The notes beneath the pieces were generated by a model. That model did not search any database. It was not told where the DNA came from and saw only the letters and a list, made by a program, of their open reading frames with translations. Shown here in pieces: positions 55,798 through 63,178 of a stretch of DNA of 64,000 bases. This stretch comes from Chitinophagaceae bacterium (GTDB lineage Bacteria > Bacteroidota > Bacteroidia > Chitinophagales > Chitinophagaceae). The stretch's first letter is position 1. Every line of letters begins with the position of its first letter. Position numbers and translations under genes: made by a program. The stretch covers positions 248,001 to 312,000 of the forward strand of contig JADKJX010000007.1 of assembly GCA_016720775.1 (NCBI GenBank), given 5' to 3'.

Positions 55798-56585
55798 TGA
55801 ATATACTCGACAAAATAATTGAGCATAAGCGATCGGAAGTTGAAAACAGGAAGATGAATATTTCCATCGCTGAATTAGAAGGAAGGGATTTATTCAGCCG
55901 GGATACATTTTCCTTGAAGAAGTTTTTACTCGATGAAACAAAAACAGGGATCATTGCTGAATTTAAAAGAAAGTCGCCATCAAAAGGGATCATAAATGCC
56001 AATGCCGATGTGATGGAAGTGACCGGGGCATATGCAACCAATGGCGCTTCGGGTTTGTCGGTATTAACGGATGAAGAATTTTTTGGGGGGTCGGCAAGCG
56101 ACCTGGCTAAGGCAAGGGCAAATGCAATTCCCATCCTGCGAAAGGATTTCATCATTGATGAATACCAGTTGCTTGAATCCAAAGCGATGGGGACTGATGT
56201 TATTTTATTGATAGCGGCCTGTTTAACGCCGCATCATGTCAAAGAATTGGCTTCCTTTGCAAGGTCATTGCGGATGGAAGTGTTGCTTGAGATCCATAAC
56301 GAGGAAGAACTGGAGCATATTTGTGATGACGTGGATGTGGTGGGGGTAAATAACCGTGACCTGAAAACATTTTCGGTGGATATAAGCCGATCCATCGCAT
56401 TAAGTAAGAAGATACCGGCTGATAAAATTAAGATCGCAGAAAGCGGGATCGATGATGTGGCAACGATCCGGATGTTTAAAGATGCCGGCTTTAAAGGATT
56501 TTTGATGGGAGAGAAATTCATGAAGGCTAATGACCCGGGAGAAGCATTCAGGCAGTTTGTAGAAAAAATGAAAAATAACGGATGA
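55797..56585 (+). CDS. trpC: indole-3-glycerol-phosphate synthase
   Basis: A 262-residue TIM barrel that closes the ring from carboxyphenylamino-deoxyribulose phosphate. Start MNILDKIIEHKRSEVE at 55797, sharing the A of the trpD stop. Motifs: IIAEFKRKSPSKGIIN, LSVLTDEEFFGGS, ILRKDFIIDEYQL, GVNNRDLKTFSVD and AESGI. The stop is followed at once by the tandem repeat at 56584. Confidence 0.95.
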   Translation: MNILDKIIEHKRSEVENRKMNISIAELEGRDLFSRDTFSLKKFLLDETKTGIIAEFKRKSPSKGIINANADVMEVTGAYATNGASGLSVLTDEEFFGGSASDLAKARANAIPILRKDFIIDEYQLLESKAMGTDVILLIAACLTPHHVKELASFARSLRMEVLLEIHNEEELEHICDDVDVVGVNNRDLKTFSVDISRSIALSKKIPADKIKIAESGIDDVATIRMFKDAGFKGFLMGEKFMKANDPGEAFRQFVEKMKNNG

Positions 56586-56682
56586 ATTGTCCTGGCTTTC
56601 TGAATTGCCCCGGTCCTTCTGAATTGACCTGGTCTTTTGAATTGACCTGGCCTTCTGAATTGCCCTGGCCTTCAGGCCAGGG
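56584..56682. repeat. five tandem GAATTG(N)CCTGG units ending in a perfect hairpin
   Basis: GAATTG units start at 56584, 56602, 56621, 56639 and 56657, period 18-19. The last copy runs into CCCTGGCC-TTCA-GGCCAGGG (56663-56682), an 8-bp perfect stem. The following bases include GGGCTTTAGCCC (56702-56713). It separates trpC from trpF. Confidence 0.7.
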
Positions 56683-56733
56683 ATAAAAAATAACATAAAC
56701 CGGGCTTTAGCCCAAAATCATAAAATAAAAAAG

Positions 56734-57363
56734 ATGAACACTAAAGTATGTGGTATTACCCAACTGAAACAACTGCAGCAGTTAGACGGACTGGACATTG
56801 ATTTTGCAGGATTGATATTTTATAAGGATTCGCCAAGGTACATGGGAGATAAGATCGCCGGGAAGGATCTGAAGAATGCCGACTTTGACCTGAAGAAAGT
56901 GGGCGTGTTTGTAAATCCTGAAATGATCGATGTGCTGGATGCCATTGATGACTACGGACTGGAAGTAGTGCAACTGCATGGCGATGAAAGTCCGGAAATG
57001 TGCGAAGACTTGAGCAGTGAAGTGGAAGTGATAAAAGCATTTCGTATTACCGGCGATGAGAATATTGATGAACTGGTGGCGCCCTATGATGCCGTTTGCG
57101 ATTATTATTTATTCGATACCGGGGGATTGAATGAAAGTATCGGCGGCACGGGCAGGCAGTTCGACTGGAGCATTTTAACCAAAGCAAAAATTGAAAAGCC
57201 TTTCTTCCTGAGTGGCGGCATCGGGTTGGAAGATGTGGCTAAAATAAAAGCATTCAGGCACCCAGACTTTTATGCGGTTGATATCAACAGCAAATTTGAA
57301 AAAGAACCGGGTGTGAAGGACATGGCGCTTGTATTACAGTTCCGCCAGGGATTTAAGAAATAA
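56734..57363 (+). CDS. trpF: phosphoribosylanthranilate isomerase
   Basis: A 209-residue isomerase of Trp synthesis. Start MNTKVCGIT, where the Cys of KVCGIT is the catalytic base. Further motifs: GLIFYKDSPRYM, VGVFVN, VQLHGDESPEMC, the phosphate-binding LSGGIGLEDV and AVDINSKFEKEPGVKD. Separate from trpC, as usual in Bacteroidota. Confidence 0.95.
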   Translation: MNTKVCGITQLKQLQQLDGLDIDFAGLIFYKDSPRYMGDKIAGKDLKNADFDLKKVGVFVNPEMIDVLDAIDDYGLEVVQLHGDESPEMCEDLSSEVEVIKAFRITGDENIDELVAPYDAVCDYYLFDTGGLNESIGGTGRQFDWSILTKAKIEKPFFLSGGIGLEDVAKIKAFRHPDFYAVDINSKFEKEPGVKDMALVLQFRQGFKK

Positions 57364-57365
57364 AA

Positions 57366-57400
57366 CCCCAACCCCCTAAAGGGGGCTAACTATGGAGGAG
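57366..57400. repeat. CCCCAACCCCCTAAAGGGGG palindrome, upstream of the GNAT gene
   Basis: CCCCCTAAAGGGGG (57372-57385) is a perfect palindrome, followed by CTAACTATGGAGGAG. A near copy in the same orientation is at 57905-57937, so the GNAT gene lies between two direct repeats. Confidence 0.7.
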
Positions 57401-57416
57401 AATAAATAAGTATTGT

Positions 57417-57920
57417 ATGATAACAGTAAGGCTTGCCATGGAAAATGATCTGCCGCAGATACTGGATATCTACAACGATATTATCAGGAATACGACTGCG
57501 GTATATTATTATGAACCACATACGCTGGAAATGCGGAAGCAATGGTTTGAAGAAAGAAAACAAAAAGGATTCCCTGTATTTGTGGCAGAAGAGGAGGGCG
57601 TTATCCTGGGAATGAGTTCCATCGGGCCTTTCCGGGTGCCTACTGCCTACCAGTTCTCGGTAGAGAATACGGTTCATGTGGCGGCACATGCAAGGGGCAG
57701 GGGAGTTGGAAAATTATTGATGCCGCCAATTATCGATGCGGCAAAGGAATTAAAGATGCATACCATCATTGCCGGCATTGATGCAAGTAATGAAGTGAGC
57801 CTGGGTTTGCATAAACGTTTTGGTTTTGTGGAAGTGGCGCATTTTAAAGAGGTGGGGTTTAAGTTCGATCGTTGGCTGGACCTGAAGTTTTTGCAGTTGA
57901 TGTTGCCCCAGTCCCCCTGA
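57417..57920 (+). CDS. GNAT family N-acetyltransferase (phosphinothricin-acetyltransferase-like)
   Basis: A 167-residue acetyltransferase inserted between trpF and trpB. MITVRLAMENDLPQILDIYNDIIRNTTAVY is the start typical of the Pat/YncA group; the acetyl-CoA loop is HVAAHARGRGVGKLLM, and IIAGIDASNEVSLGLHKRFGF is the C-terminal part. It acetylates an amine (herbicide-like or amino-acid analogue) of unknown identity. Its last residues LPQSP are encoded by the downstream repeat copy, which supports its arrival with, or trimming by, that repeat. No known role in Trp synthesis. Confidence 0.87.
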   Translation: MITVRLAMENDLPQILDIYNDIIRNTTAVYYYEPHTLEMRKQWFEERKQKGFPVFVAEEEGVILGMSSIGPFRVPTAYQFSVENTVHVAAHARGRGVGKLLMPPIIDAAKELKMHTIIAGIDASNEVSLGLHKRFGFVEVAHFKEVGFKFDRWLDLKFLQLMLPQSP

Positions 57921-57937
57921 AGGGGAACATGGAGGAG
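57905..57937. repeat. CCCCAGTCCCCCTGAAGGGG palindrome, downstream of the GNAT gene
   Basis: A near copy of 57366-57400 in the same orientation: CCCCCTGAAGGGG, then ATGGAGGAG. Its first half is read as the last codons and the TGA of the GNAT gene. Confidence 0.7.
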
Positions 57938-57993
57938 ATTGATGCGGTGATTATGCTTTGCAAATTTGATTTCGGTAGCAGTATTGCTGAATA

Positions 57994-58063
57994 ATGGTAT
58001 TGCGTACAAGAGTGCGACGCAACGATGTTATATAGAATTACTAAAGCTGGTAACAAAAAAATA
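57994..58063 (+). repeat. GTACAAGAGTGCGACGC element upstream of trpB
   Basis: TTGCGTACAAGAGTGCGACG, then TAGAATTACTAAAGCTGGTA and ACAAAAAAATAAA, ending two bases before the trpB start. The same sequence in the same relation to a start codon is found at 51231-51300 on the minus strand, ahead of the S9 peptidase. A promoter role would make trpB partly independent of the attenuator; this is inferred. Confidence 0.6.
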
Positions 58064-58065
58064 AA

Positions 58066-59239
58066 ATGAATTTCAGTGTAGATGAACACGGTTATTACGG
58101 CAACTTCGGCGGTGCTTTTGTGCCGGAGATGTTATATCCCAATGTGAAGGAGCTGCAGGATAATTACATGCGGATAATTTATGAAGAGGATTTTCAAAAT
58201 GAATTCCTTTACCTGCTCAATGATTTTGCGGGAAGGCCGACACCGCTTTTTTTTGCGGAGAGACTGAGTAAAATATGTGGCAAAAATATTTTTAAAACGG
58301 GAAGACCTTTGTCATACCGGTGCACATAAGATCAACAATACCATCGGCCAGATCATACTTGCACAAAAGTTAGGGAAGAAGCGGATCATTGCGGAAACGG
58401 GTGCTGGCCAGCATGGCGTGGCAACAGCAACGGTTTGTGCACTGAAAGGGCTGGAGTGTATTGTGTATATGGGGGAGAAAGACATGGAGCGGCAGGCGCC
58501 GAATGTAGCAAGGATGAAGATGCTGGGTGCAACGGTTGTACCTGCATTGAGTGGAAGTAAAACATTAAAAGATGCCACCAATGAAGCCATCCGTGACTGG
58601 ATCAATAACCCGGTGGATACGCATTATATCATCGGTTCGGTGGTGGGGCCGCATCCGTATCCCGATATGGTGGCAAGGTTTCAATCGATCATCAGTGAAG
58701 AAATTAAGGAACAGCTTTTGGAAAAGACCGGCAGCGAAAACCCGAATTATGTTTTGGCATGTGTTGGTGGTGGCAGCAATGCAGCGGGAGCATTCTATCA
58801 TTTCCTGGATAATGAAAATGTAAAACTCATAGCCGTGGAAGCAGCCGGGTGTGGTATCAACAGCGGAATGAGTGCTGCTACAACCCAATTAGGTAAGCCG
58901 GGTATCCTGCATGGCAGTAAAAGTTTATTGATGCAAACGGAAGATGGGCAGGTGGTGGAGCCACACAGTATTTCGGCCGGGCTCGATTATCCCGGCATTG
59001 GCCCATTGCATGCACATTTATTTGAAACAGGCCGTGCTGTATTTATGAGTGCTTCCGATAAAAAAGCATTGGCTGCTGCATTTGAACTGAGCAAACTGGA
59101 AGGGATCATCCCGGCGCTTGAATCTGCCCATGCACTGCATGCATTAAAGATGATCAACTTTAATAAGAATGATGTGGTGGTAGTTTGCTTAAGCGGGCGG
59201 GGAGACAAAGACCTGGAAACCTACATGAAACATTTATGA
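58066..59239 (+). CDS. trpB: tryptophan synthase beta chain (one frameshift)
   Basis: About 390 residues, joining indole and serine to Trp. The N-terminal frame 58066-58329 has MNFSVDEHGYYGNFGGAFVPEML; the main frame 58277-59239 has LKREDLCHTGAHKINN (PLP lysine), ETGAGQHGVATAT, VGGGSNAAGAFYHF and GLDYPGIGP. If the A5 run at 58282-58286 were A4, the two join as ICGKIFLKREDL, as expected of TrpB. One extra base, probably a sequencing error, is the simplest reading. Preceded by the element at 57994-58063; the stop TGA overlaps the repeat at 59238. Confidence 0.95.
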
Positions 59240-59285
59240 CCTCACCCCGGCCCTCTCCTTGAGGAGAGGGGGTTTGGACCCTGAT
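59238..59285. repeat. GACCTCACCCCGGCCCTCTC palindromic repeat, copy 1
   Basis: CCTCTCCTTGAGGAGAGG (59252-59269) is a perfect palindrome inside GACCTCACCCC...GGTTTGGACCCTGAT. It begins on the last two bases of the trpB stop. Copy 2 (59704) has the same orientation, copy 3 (60248) the opposite. Confidence 0.75.
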
Positions 59286-59344
59286 TCCTTTTGAAGCTTT
59301 TAATTATTTAGGCATAAGCCTGATGGTTTATAAAATATATGATT

Positions 59345-59704
59345 ATGAAATTTAGTTTGATCCCCATCTGTTGCTGTTTGCTTTTTTCCTGCAGCGATTC
59401 ATTCATCAATCACGAACTGAAGTTTGAAAAGGCCGGTGATTGCACTGGTGTTCCGAAGCCTGTTAAAGTGATCTCCAATATTAATGGCGAACGGTATGAA
59501 TTTACCAGTTGCATGGATGATGGGTTCGACGGTAAAAATTATAAAGTGGAAAGAAAGGGCGACAGTATCCTGGTAAGTTTTCCTATGACAACAGGTAAAC
59601 CACATGCTCAGTATAAACTGGTATTGGACATAGATGCCAAACCAACTTATCATCACATTATTTTAGACGGACAGGAACTGACCATTGTTCCTTCAGAAAG
59701 ATAG
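59345..59704 (+). CDS. small lipoprotein of unknown function inserted in the trp operon
   Basis: A 119-residue protein (from MKFSLIPICC, ATG 59345) with lipoprotein signal PICCCLLFSC. The mature part is beta-rich with a Cys pair (GDCTGVPKPVKVI, EFTSCMDDGFDG). No family recognised and no link to Trp. It lies between two direct copies of one palindromic repeat; its stop TAG shares the first base with copy 2. Confidence 0.65.
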   Translation: MKFSLIPICCCLLFSCSDSFINHELKFEKAGDCTGVPKPVKVISNINGERYEFTSCMDDGFDGKNYKVERKGDSILVSFPMTTGKPHAQYKLVLDIDAKPTYHHIILDGQELTIVPSER

Positions 59705-59752
59705 ACCTCACCCCAACCCCTCTCCTTGAAGAGAGGGGCTTTGGACCCTGAT
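59704..59752. repeat. GACCTCACCCCAACCCCTCT palindromic repeat, copy 2
   Basis: CCCCTCTCCTTGAAGAGAGGGG (about 59717-59738) with the same outer sequence (GACCTCACCCC, TTTGGACCCTGAT) as copy 1. It stands 30 bases before the DUF559::TrpA start. Confidence 0.75.
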
Positions 59753-59781
59753 ACTTTAATGAGCTTTTTTATTTTTAAAAG

Positions 59782-61059
59782 ATGAATGACTATAATGATA
59801 ACCTGCATAGAAATTCAAAGGCTTCAGTCTTTGAAAATGCCAGGGCTTTGCGTAAAGCACAAACCAAGGCAGAGCAGATACTTTGGGATTCCCTGCGCAA
59901 TGAAAAGGTGTGTAATCTGAAATTCCGGCGACAGCATCCTTTCGATAACTATATTCTTGATTTTTATAACCATAAAATGAAACTGGCCATAGAAGTTGAC
60001 GGAAATATTCATGATGAACCTGATGTTGCTGACTATGATGCAATAAGAACAGAAAACCTGAATGAAAATGGCATAACCGTTTTACGATTTACGAATGATG
60101 ATGTTGAGTACAGGTTGGGAAAGGTTATACAAAAAATTGAAGACTGGGTTTATGAGAATGATATCGTGAATTTAGAATTACCGTCTGGTGAAATGGACGA
60201 ACTCAAACTTGAGAGCAGTAAAAGAGTTAATGAAGTGGCAGGGTCTTTCGCTCCCCTCTCCTTAAGGAGAGGGGCCGGGGGTGAGGTGAATAACCGAATC
60301 GAAAAACTTTTCTCCGCAAAGAAAAAAAACATACTCAATATTTACTGCACGGCTGGCTATCCTCAACTTAATTCCACCAGGGAAGTAATGAAAGCCCTGC
60401 AGGATAGCGGTGCTGATATCATTGAACTCGGTATGCCGTACAGTGATCCGCTTGCTGATGGCCCGGTGATTCAGCAAAGCAGCAGCCTTGCTATTGCAAA
60501 CGGGATGACCATTGCAAAACTATTTGAACAACTGAAAAATTTCAGGGATGAAATTCACCTGCCTGTTATTTTAATGGGATATATGAACCCGGTGTTGCAA
60601 TATGGGTTCGAAAAATTTTGTGCGGATGCTGCTGAAGTTGGAATAGATGGATTGATATTACCCGACCTGCCCGTTCATGAATTTGAAACGGATTACGGAG
60701 CCATTATTAAAAAGTACGGACTGGATTTTATTTTTCTCGTCACACCCGAAACCCCGGATGAACGTATAAAAAAATTAGACAGCCTGTGTACTGGTTTTAT
60801 TTATGCCGTTTCTTCTTCGGCCACTACGGGTAATAATAAATCCATCGAAGAGCAGGAAAATTATTTTACCCGGTTGAAAGAAATGAACCTCAATAATCCC
60901 GTGCTGGTTGGGTTTGGTATTAAAGACAGCGCCAGCTTTACTACAGCCTGCAAACATACCGGCGGCGCTATTATTGGCTCAGCTTATATCAAAGCATTAA
61001 GCAACAGTACAGATGTTGGCCAGGCTACTAAAGAATTCATAAATAGTATCAGGCCCTAA
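59782..61059 (+). CDS. trpA: DUF559 nuclease-like domain joined in frame to tryptophan synthase alpha chain
   Basis: An uninterrupted 425-residue frame. Residues 1-125 are a DUF559 domain (restriction-endonuclease/Vsr-like fold): ARALRKAQTKAEQILWDSLR, FRRQHPFDNYILDFYNHKMK and LAIEVDGNIH, with the Asp, Glu and Lys-type residues expected for metal binding. Residues 126-168 are a linker, of which SFAPLSLRRGAGGEV is the translated inverted repeat at 60248-60290. Residues 169-425 are TrpA (257 residues, normal length): IYCTAGYP, IELGMPYSDPLADGPVIQ, ILPDLPVHEFE, GFIYAVSSSATTG and VGFGI. A GTG at 60286 (VNNRIEKLF) could start TrpA alone, so one or two products are possible. Confidence 0.88.
   Translation: MNDYNDNLHRNSKASVFENARALRKAQTKAEQILWDSLRNEKVCNLKFRRQHPFDNYILDFYNHKMKLAIEVDGNIHDEPDVADYDAIRTENLNENGITVLRFTNDDVEYRLGKVIQKIEDWVYENDIVNLELPSGEMDELKLESSKRVNEVAGSFAPLSLRRGAGGEVNNRIEKLFSAKKKNILNIYCTAGYPQLNSTREVMKALQDSGADIIELGMPYSDPLADGPVIQQSSSLAIANGMTIAKLFEQLKNFRDEIHLPVILMGYMNPVLQYGFEKFCADAAEVGIDGLILPDLPVHEFETDYGAIIKKYGLDFIFLVTPETPDERIKKLDSLCTGFIYAVSSSATTGNNKSIEEQENYFTRLKEMNLNNPVLVGFGIKDSASFTTACKHTGGAIIGSAYIKALSNSTDVGQATKEFINSIRP
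60248..60290. repeat. CTCCCCTCTCCTTAAGGAGAG palindromic repeat, copy 3 (inverted), inside the DUF559::TrpA frame
   Basis: CCCCTCTCCTTAAGGAGAGGGG is a perfect palindrome, followed by CCGGGGGTGAGGTGAA, i.e. copies 1 and 2 turned around. It is translated as the linker, and its final GTG may start TrpA. Confidence 0.75.
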
Positions 61060-61104
61060 TCCAGTGTGCCCAAAACTCAGTAAATTGCAGGATTAAATCA
61101 TCGT

Positions 61105-62199
61105 ATGAAAAGAATTTTCCTCTTCCTTTTTTTAGTGCCCGTTTTTTCTTTTGCACAGGTAACGCAGAAGGTCAAATCAAAAGCAAAGCCGGCGGCTAAA
61201 ACAACTGTGCAGGCCAAACCGGCTGATGGGTTTGTTATCAGCGGTGAGGTGGAGGGCTTTCCCGAAGGAACAAAAGTGGAACTGCTGAACGGACGTACCG
61301 GTGAAACAGAAATTACCAGTGCTGTTAAAGCCAATAAGTTTGAGTTCAAAGGAATGATGGACAAGCCCGATTTTAAGATCGTTCTCTTCAACAGGCAGGC
61401 GCCTTATGTAACCTTGTTTCTCGATAACAGCCATGTTAAGATCAGTGGAAAAAAAGAAACCATCGATAAAGCAAAAGTGACCGGTTCAAAGTCGCATACC
61501 GATTTTGAACAGTTCAATACAACACTGGAACCTTACCAGGCATTGTTTGCTGAAAATGCCCCGTATGATTCTGCTGCATCGGCTTCTGCCATGAAGCTGA
61601 TCGATGAGTTTGTGGCGTCGCATACCGCTTCGTACATTACGCCGCTTGCCATCATGCGCTATAGCCAGGTATCAGATGATATTGTTAATACCGAAAGTTT
61701 ATACAATCAACTTACTGCCGAAATAAAATCATCACCCATGGGTATGTACATTGCCCAGTTGATAGCGGAAGGAAAACAGAATGGGGTAGGAACGATGCTG
61801 GCGGATTTTTCGCAGGCCGATACGGCGGGTGTGATGATGAGTCTTTCTTCGCTGCGTGGTAAATATGTGCTGGTTGATTTCTGGGCAAGCTGGTGTGGCC
61901 CATGCCGCATGGAAAACCCCAACCTGGTGGCCGCATATAACAAATACAAGAACAAAAACTTCACCGTACTCGGTGTTTCGCTTGATAAGGCCAGGGAAGC
62001 ATGGATTGGCGCCATTCAAATGGATGGACTTGCTTGGAGCCACGTAAGCGACCTGCAGGGATGGAGCAATGCCGTGGCACAGCAGTTCCAGATATTCCAG
62101 ATCCCCCAAAACTTTTTAATTGGCCCCGATGGAAAAGTGATCGGCAAAAACCTGCGTGGTGCTGCACTGGAAAGAAAGCTGGCGAGGGTGTTGAGGTAA
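61105..62199 (+). CDS. exported thioredoxin-like (TlpA/AhpC-type) thiol-disulfide oxidoreductase with DUF4369
   Basis: A 364-residue protein with signal peptide IFLFLFLVPVFSFAQ. A Lys/Ala-rich spacer is followed by DUF4369 (about 45-150: FVISGEVEGFPEGTKVELLNGRTG), a helical middle, and a thioredoxin domain with LVDFWASWCGPCRMENPNL (active site WCGPC), VLGVSLDKAREAW and QIFQIPQNFLIGPDGKVI (cis-Pro loop). Probably a membrane- or periplasm-located reductant for thiol exchange; common in Bacteroidota. Confidence 0.9.
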   Translation: MKRIFLFLFLVPVFSFAQVTQKVKSKAKPAAKTTVQAKPADGFVISGEVEGFPEGTKVELLNGRTGETEITSAVKANKFEFKGMMDKPDFKIVLFNRQAPYVTLFLDNSHVKISGKKETIDKAKVTGSKSHTDFEQFNTTLEPYQALFAENAPYDSAASASAMKLIDEFVASHTASYITPLAIMRYSQVSDDIVNTESLYNQLTAEIKSSPMGMYIAQLIAEGKQNGVGTMLADFSQADTAGVMMSLSSLRGKYVLVDFWASWCGPCRMENPNLVAAYNKYKNKNFTVLGVSLDKAREAWIGAIQMDGLAWSHVSDLQGWSNAVAQQFQIFQIPQNFLIGPDGKVIGKNLRGAALERKLARVLR

Positions 62200-62296
62200 A
62201 GCAGTTTGGGGTTTGAAGTTTTTGGTTACCAACATTTGTTCTTTACTCAGTATCGTTGTGTCACTCACTGGTTCGTACCATTTCTTTTAGCAAAGC

Positions 62297-62412
62297 GGGG
62301 CGGGGGGGGGCGGGGGGGGGCTTTTGTCGCTCGCGTCTTGTATAACCCGGTCATATCATAACCCCTTTTACTGAAGATTTCGGCTGCCGCTCGGCCCTGG
62401 GGGGGGGGGGGG
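62297..62412. other. poly-G tracts in the gap between convergent genes
   Basis: GGGG-C-G9-C-G9-C at 62297-62321 and G14 at 62399-62412, in a window that is otherwise mixed. They could form G-quadruplexes or be a sequencing artefact. The gap 62200-62455 contains no gene I can support. Confidence 0.55.
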
Positions 62413-62455
62413 ATGCTGATTAAATGTTTCATGTACTGTAATTAAATATGTTTAT

Positions 62456-63175
62456 TCATTTCAATTTCCGCTTATACAACTGCACCGCATTCTCCAACCC
62501 CAAATAGATAGCATCACATATCAGTGCATGGCCAATGGAAACTTCCAGTAAACCGGGAATGTTTTCGGAAAAGTATTTTAAGTTCTGCAGGTCAAGGTCG
62601 TGGCCGGCATTTATACCAAGGCCAAGTTCATTTGCTTTAACAGCAGCGGTTATGTAAGGCGCTATAGCCAACTGCCTGTTGCCAGCTGCAAACTGGCTGG
62701 CAAAGGATTCTGTATAAAGTTCGATCCTGTCTGTACCGGTTGCTTTTGCTCCTTCCACCATCTCAACAACCGGGTCAACAAAAATAGAAACCCGTATGCC
62801 GGCATTTTTAAAAACAGCGATCATGTCTCTTAAGTAAGCTGCATGTTCAACCGTATTCCAGCCGTGGTTGCTGGTAAGCTGGCCAACCGTATCAGGCACC
62901 AGGGTAACCTGGGTGGGTTTATTGGCCAGCACCAGGTCAACAAAAGATTGTTCGGTGCAGTTGCCTTCAATATTGAATTCGGTAGTAATTATTTTTTTCA
63001 GTTCATACACGTCTTCATAACGGATATGCCGTTCATCGGGCCGGGGATGAACCGTGATACCATCGGCGCCAAAGCGTTCGATATCTTTTGCCGACTTGAT
63101 CAGATCAGGATTGTTGCCGCCACGACTGTTGCGCAGGGTTGCCAGCTTGTTGATGTTTACCGAGAGTTTTGTCAT
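62456..63175 (-). CDS. pdxJ: pyridoxine 5'-phosphate synthase
   Basis: A 239-residue TIM barrel that condenses 1-deoxyxylulose-5-phosphate with 3-amino-2-oxopropyl phosphate to vitamin B6 phosphate. Motifs: LSVNINKLATLRNSRGGNNPD, ITVHPRPDERHI, NIEGNCTE, VTLVPD, GIRVSIFVDP, ELYTESFA, GLGINAGHDL and VSIGHALI. Full length, start and stop normal. It abuts the GH27 gene (3 bp), so both may be one transcript. Confidence 0.95.
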   Translation of the reverse strand: MTKLSVNINKLATLRNSRGGNNPDLIKSAKDIERFGADGITVHPRPDERHIRYEDVYELKKIITTEFNIEGNCTEQSFVDLVLANKPTQVTLVPDTVGQLTSNHGWNTVEHAAYLRDMIAVFKNAGIRVSIFVDPVVEMVEGAKATGTDRIELYTESFASQFAAGNRQLAIAPYITAAVKANELGLGINAGHDLDLQNLKYFSENIPGLLEVSIGHALICDAIYLGLENAVQLYKRKLK

Positions 63176-63178
63176 TCT

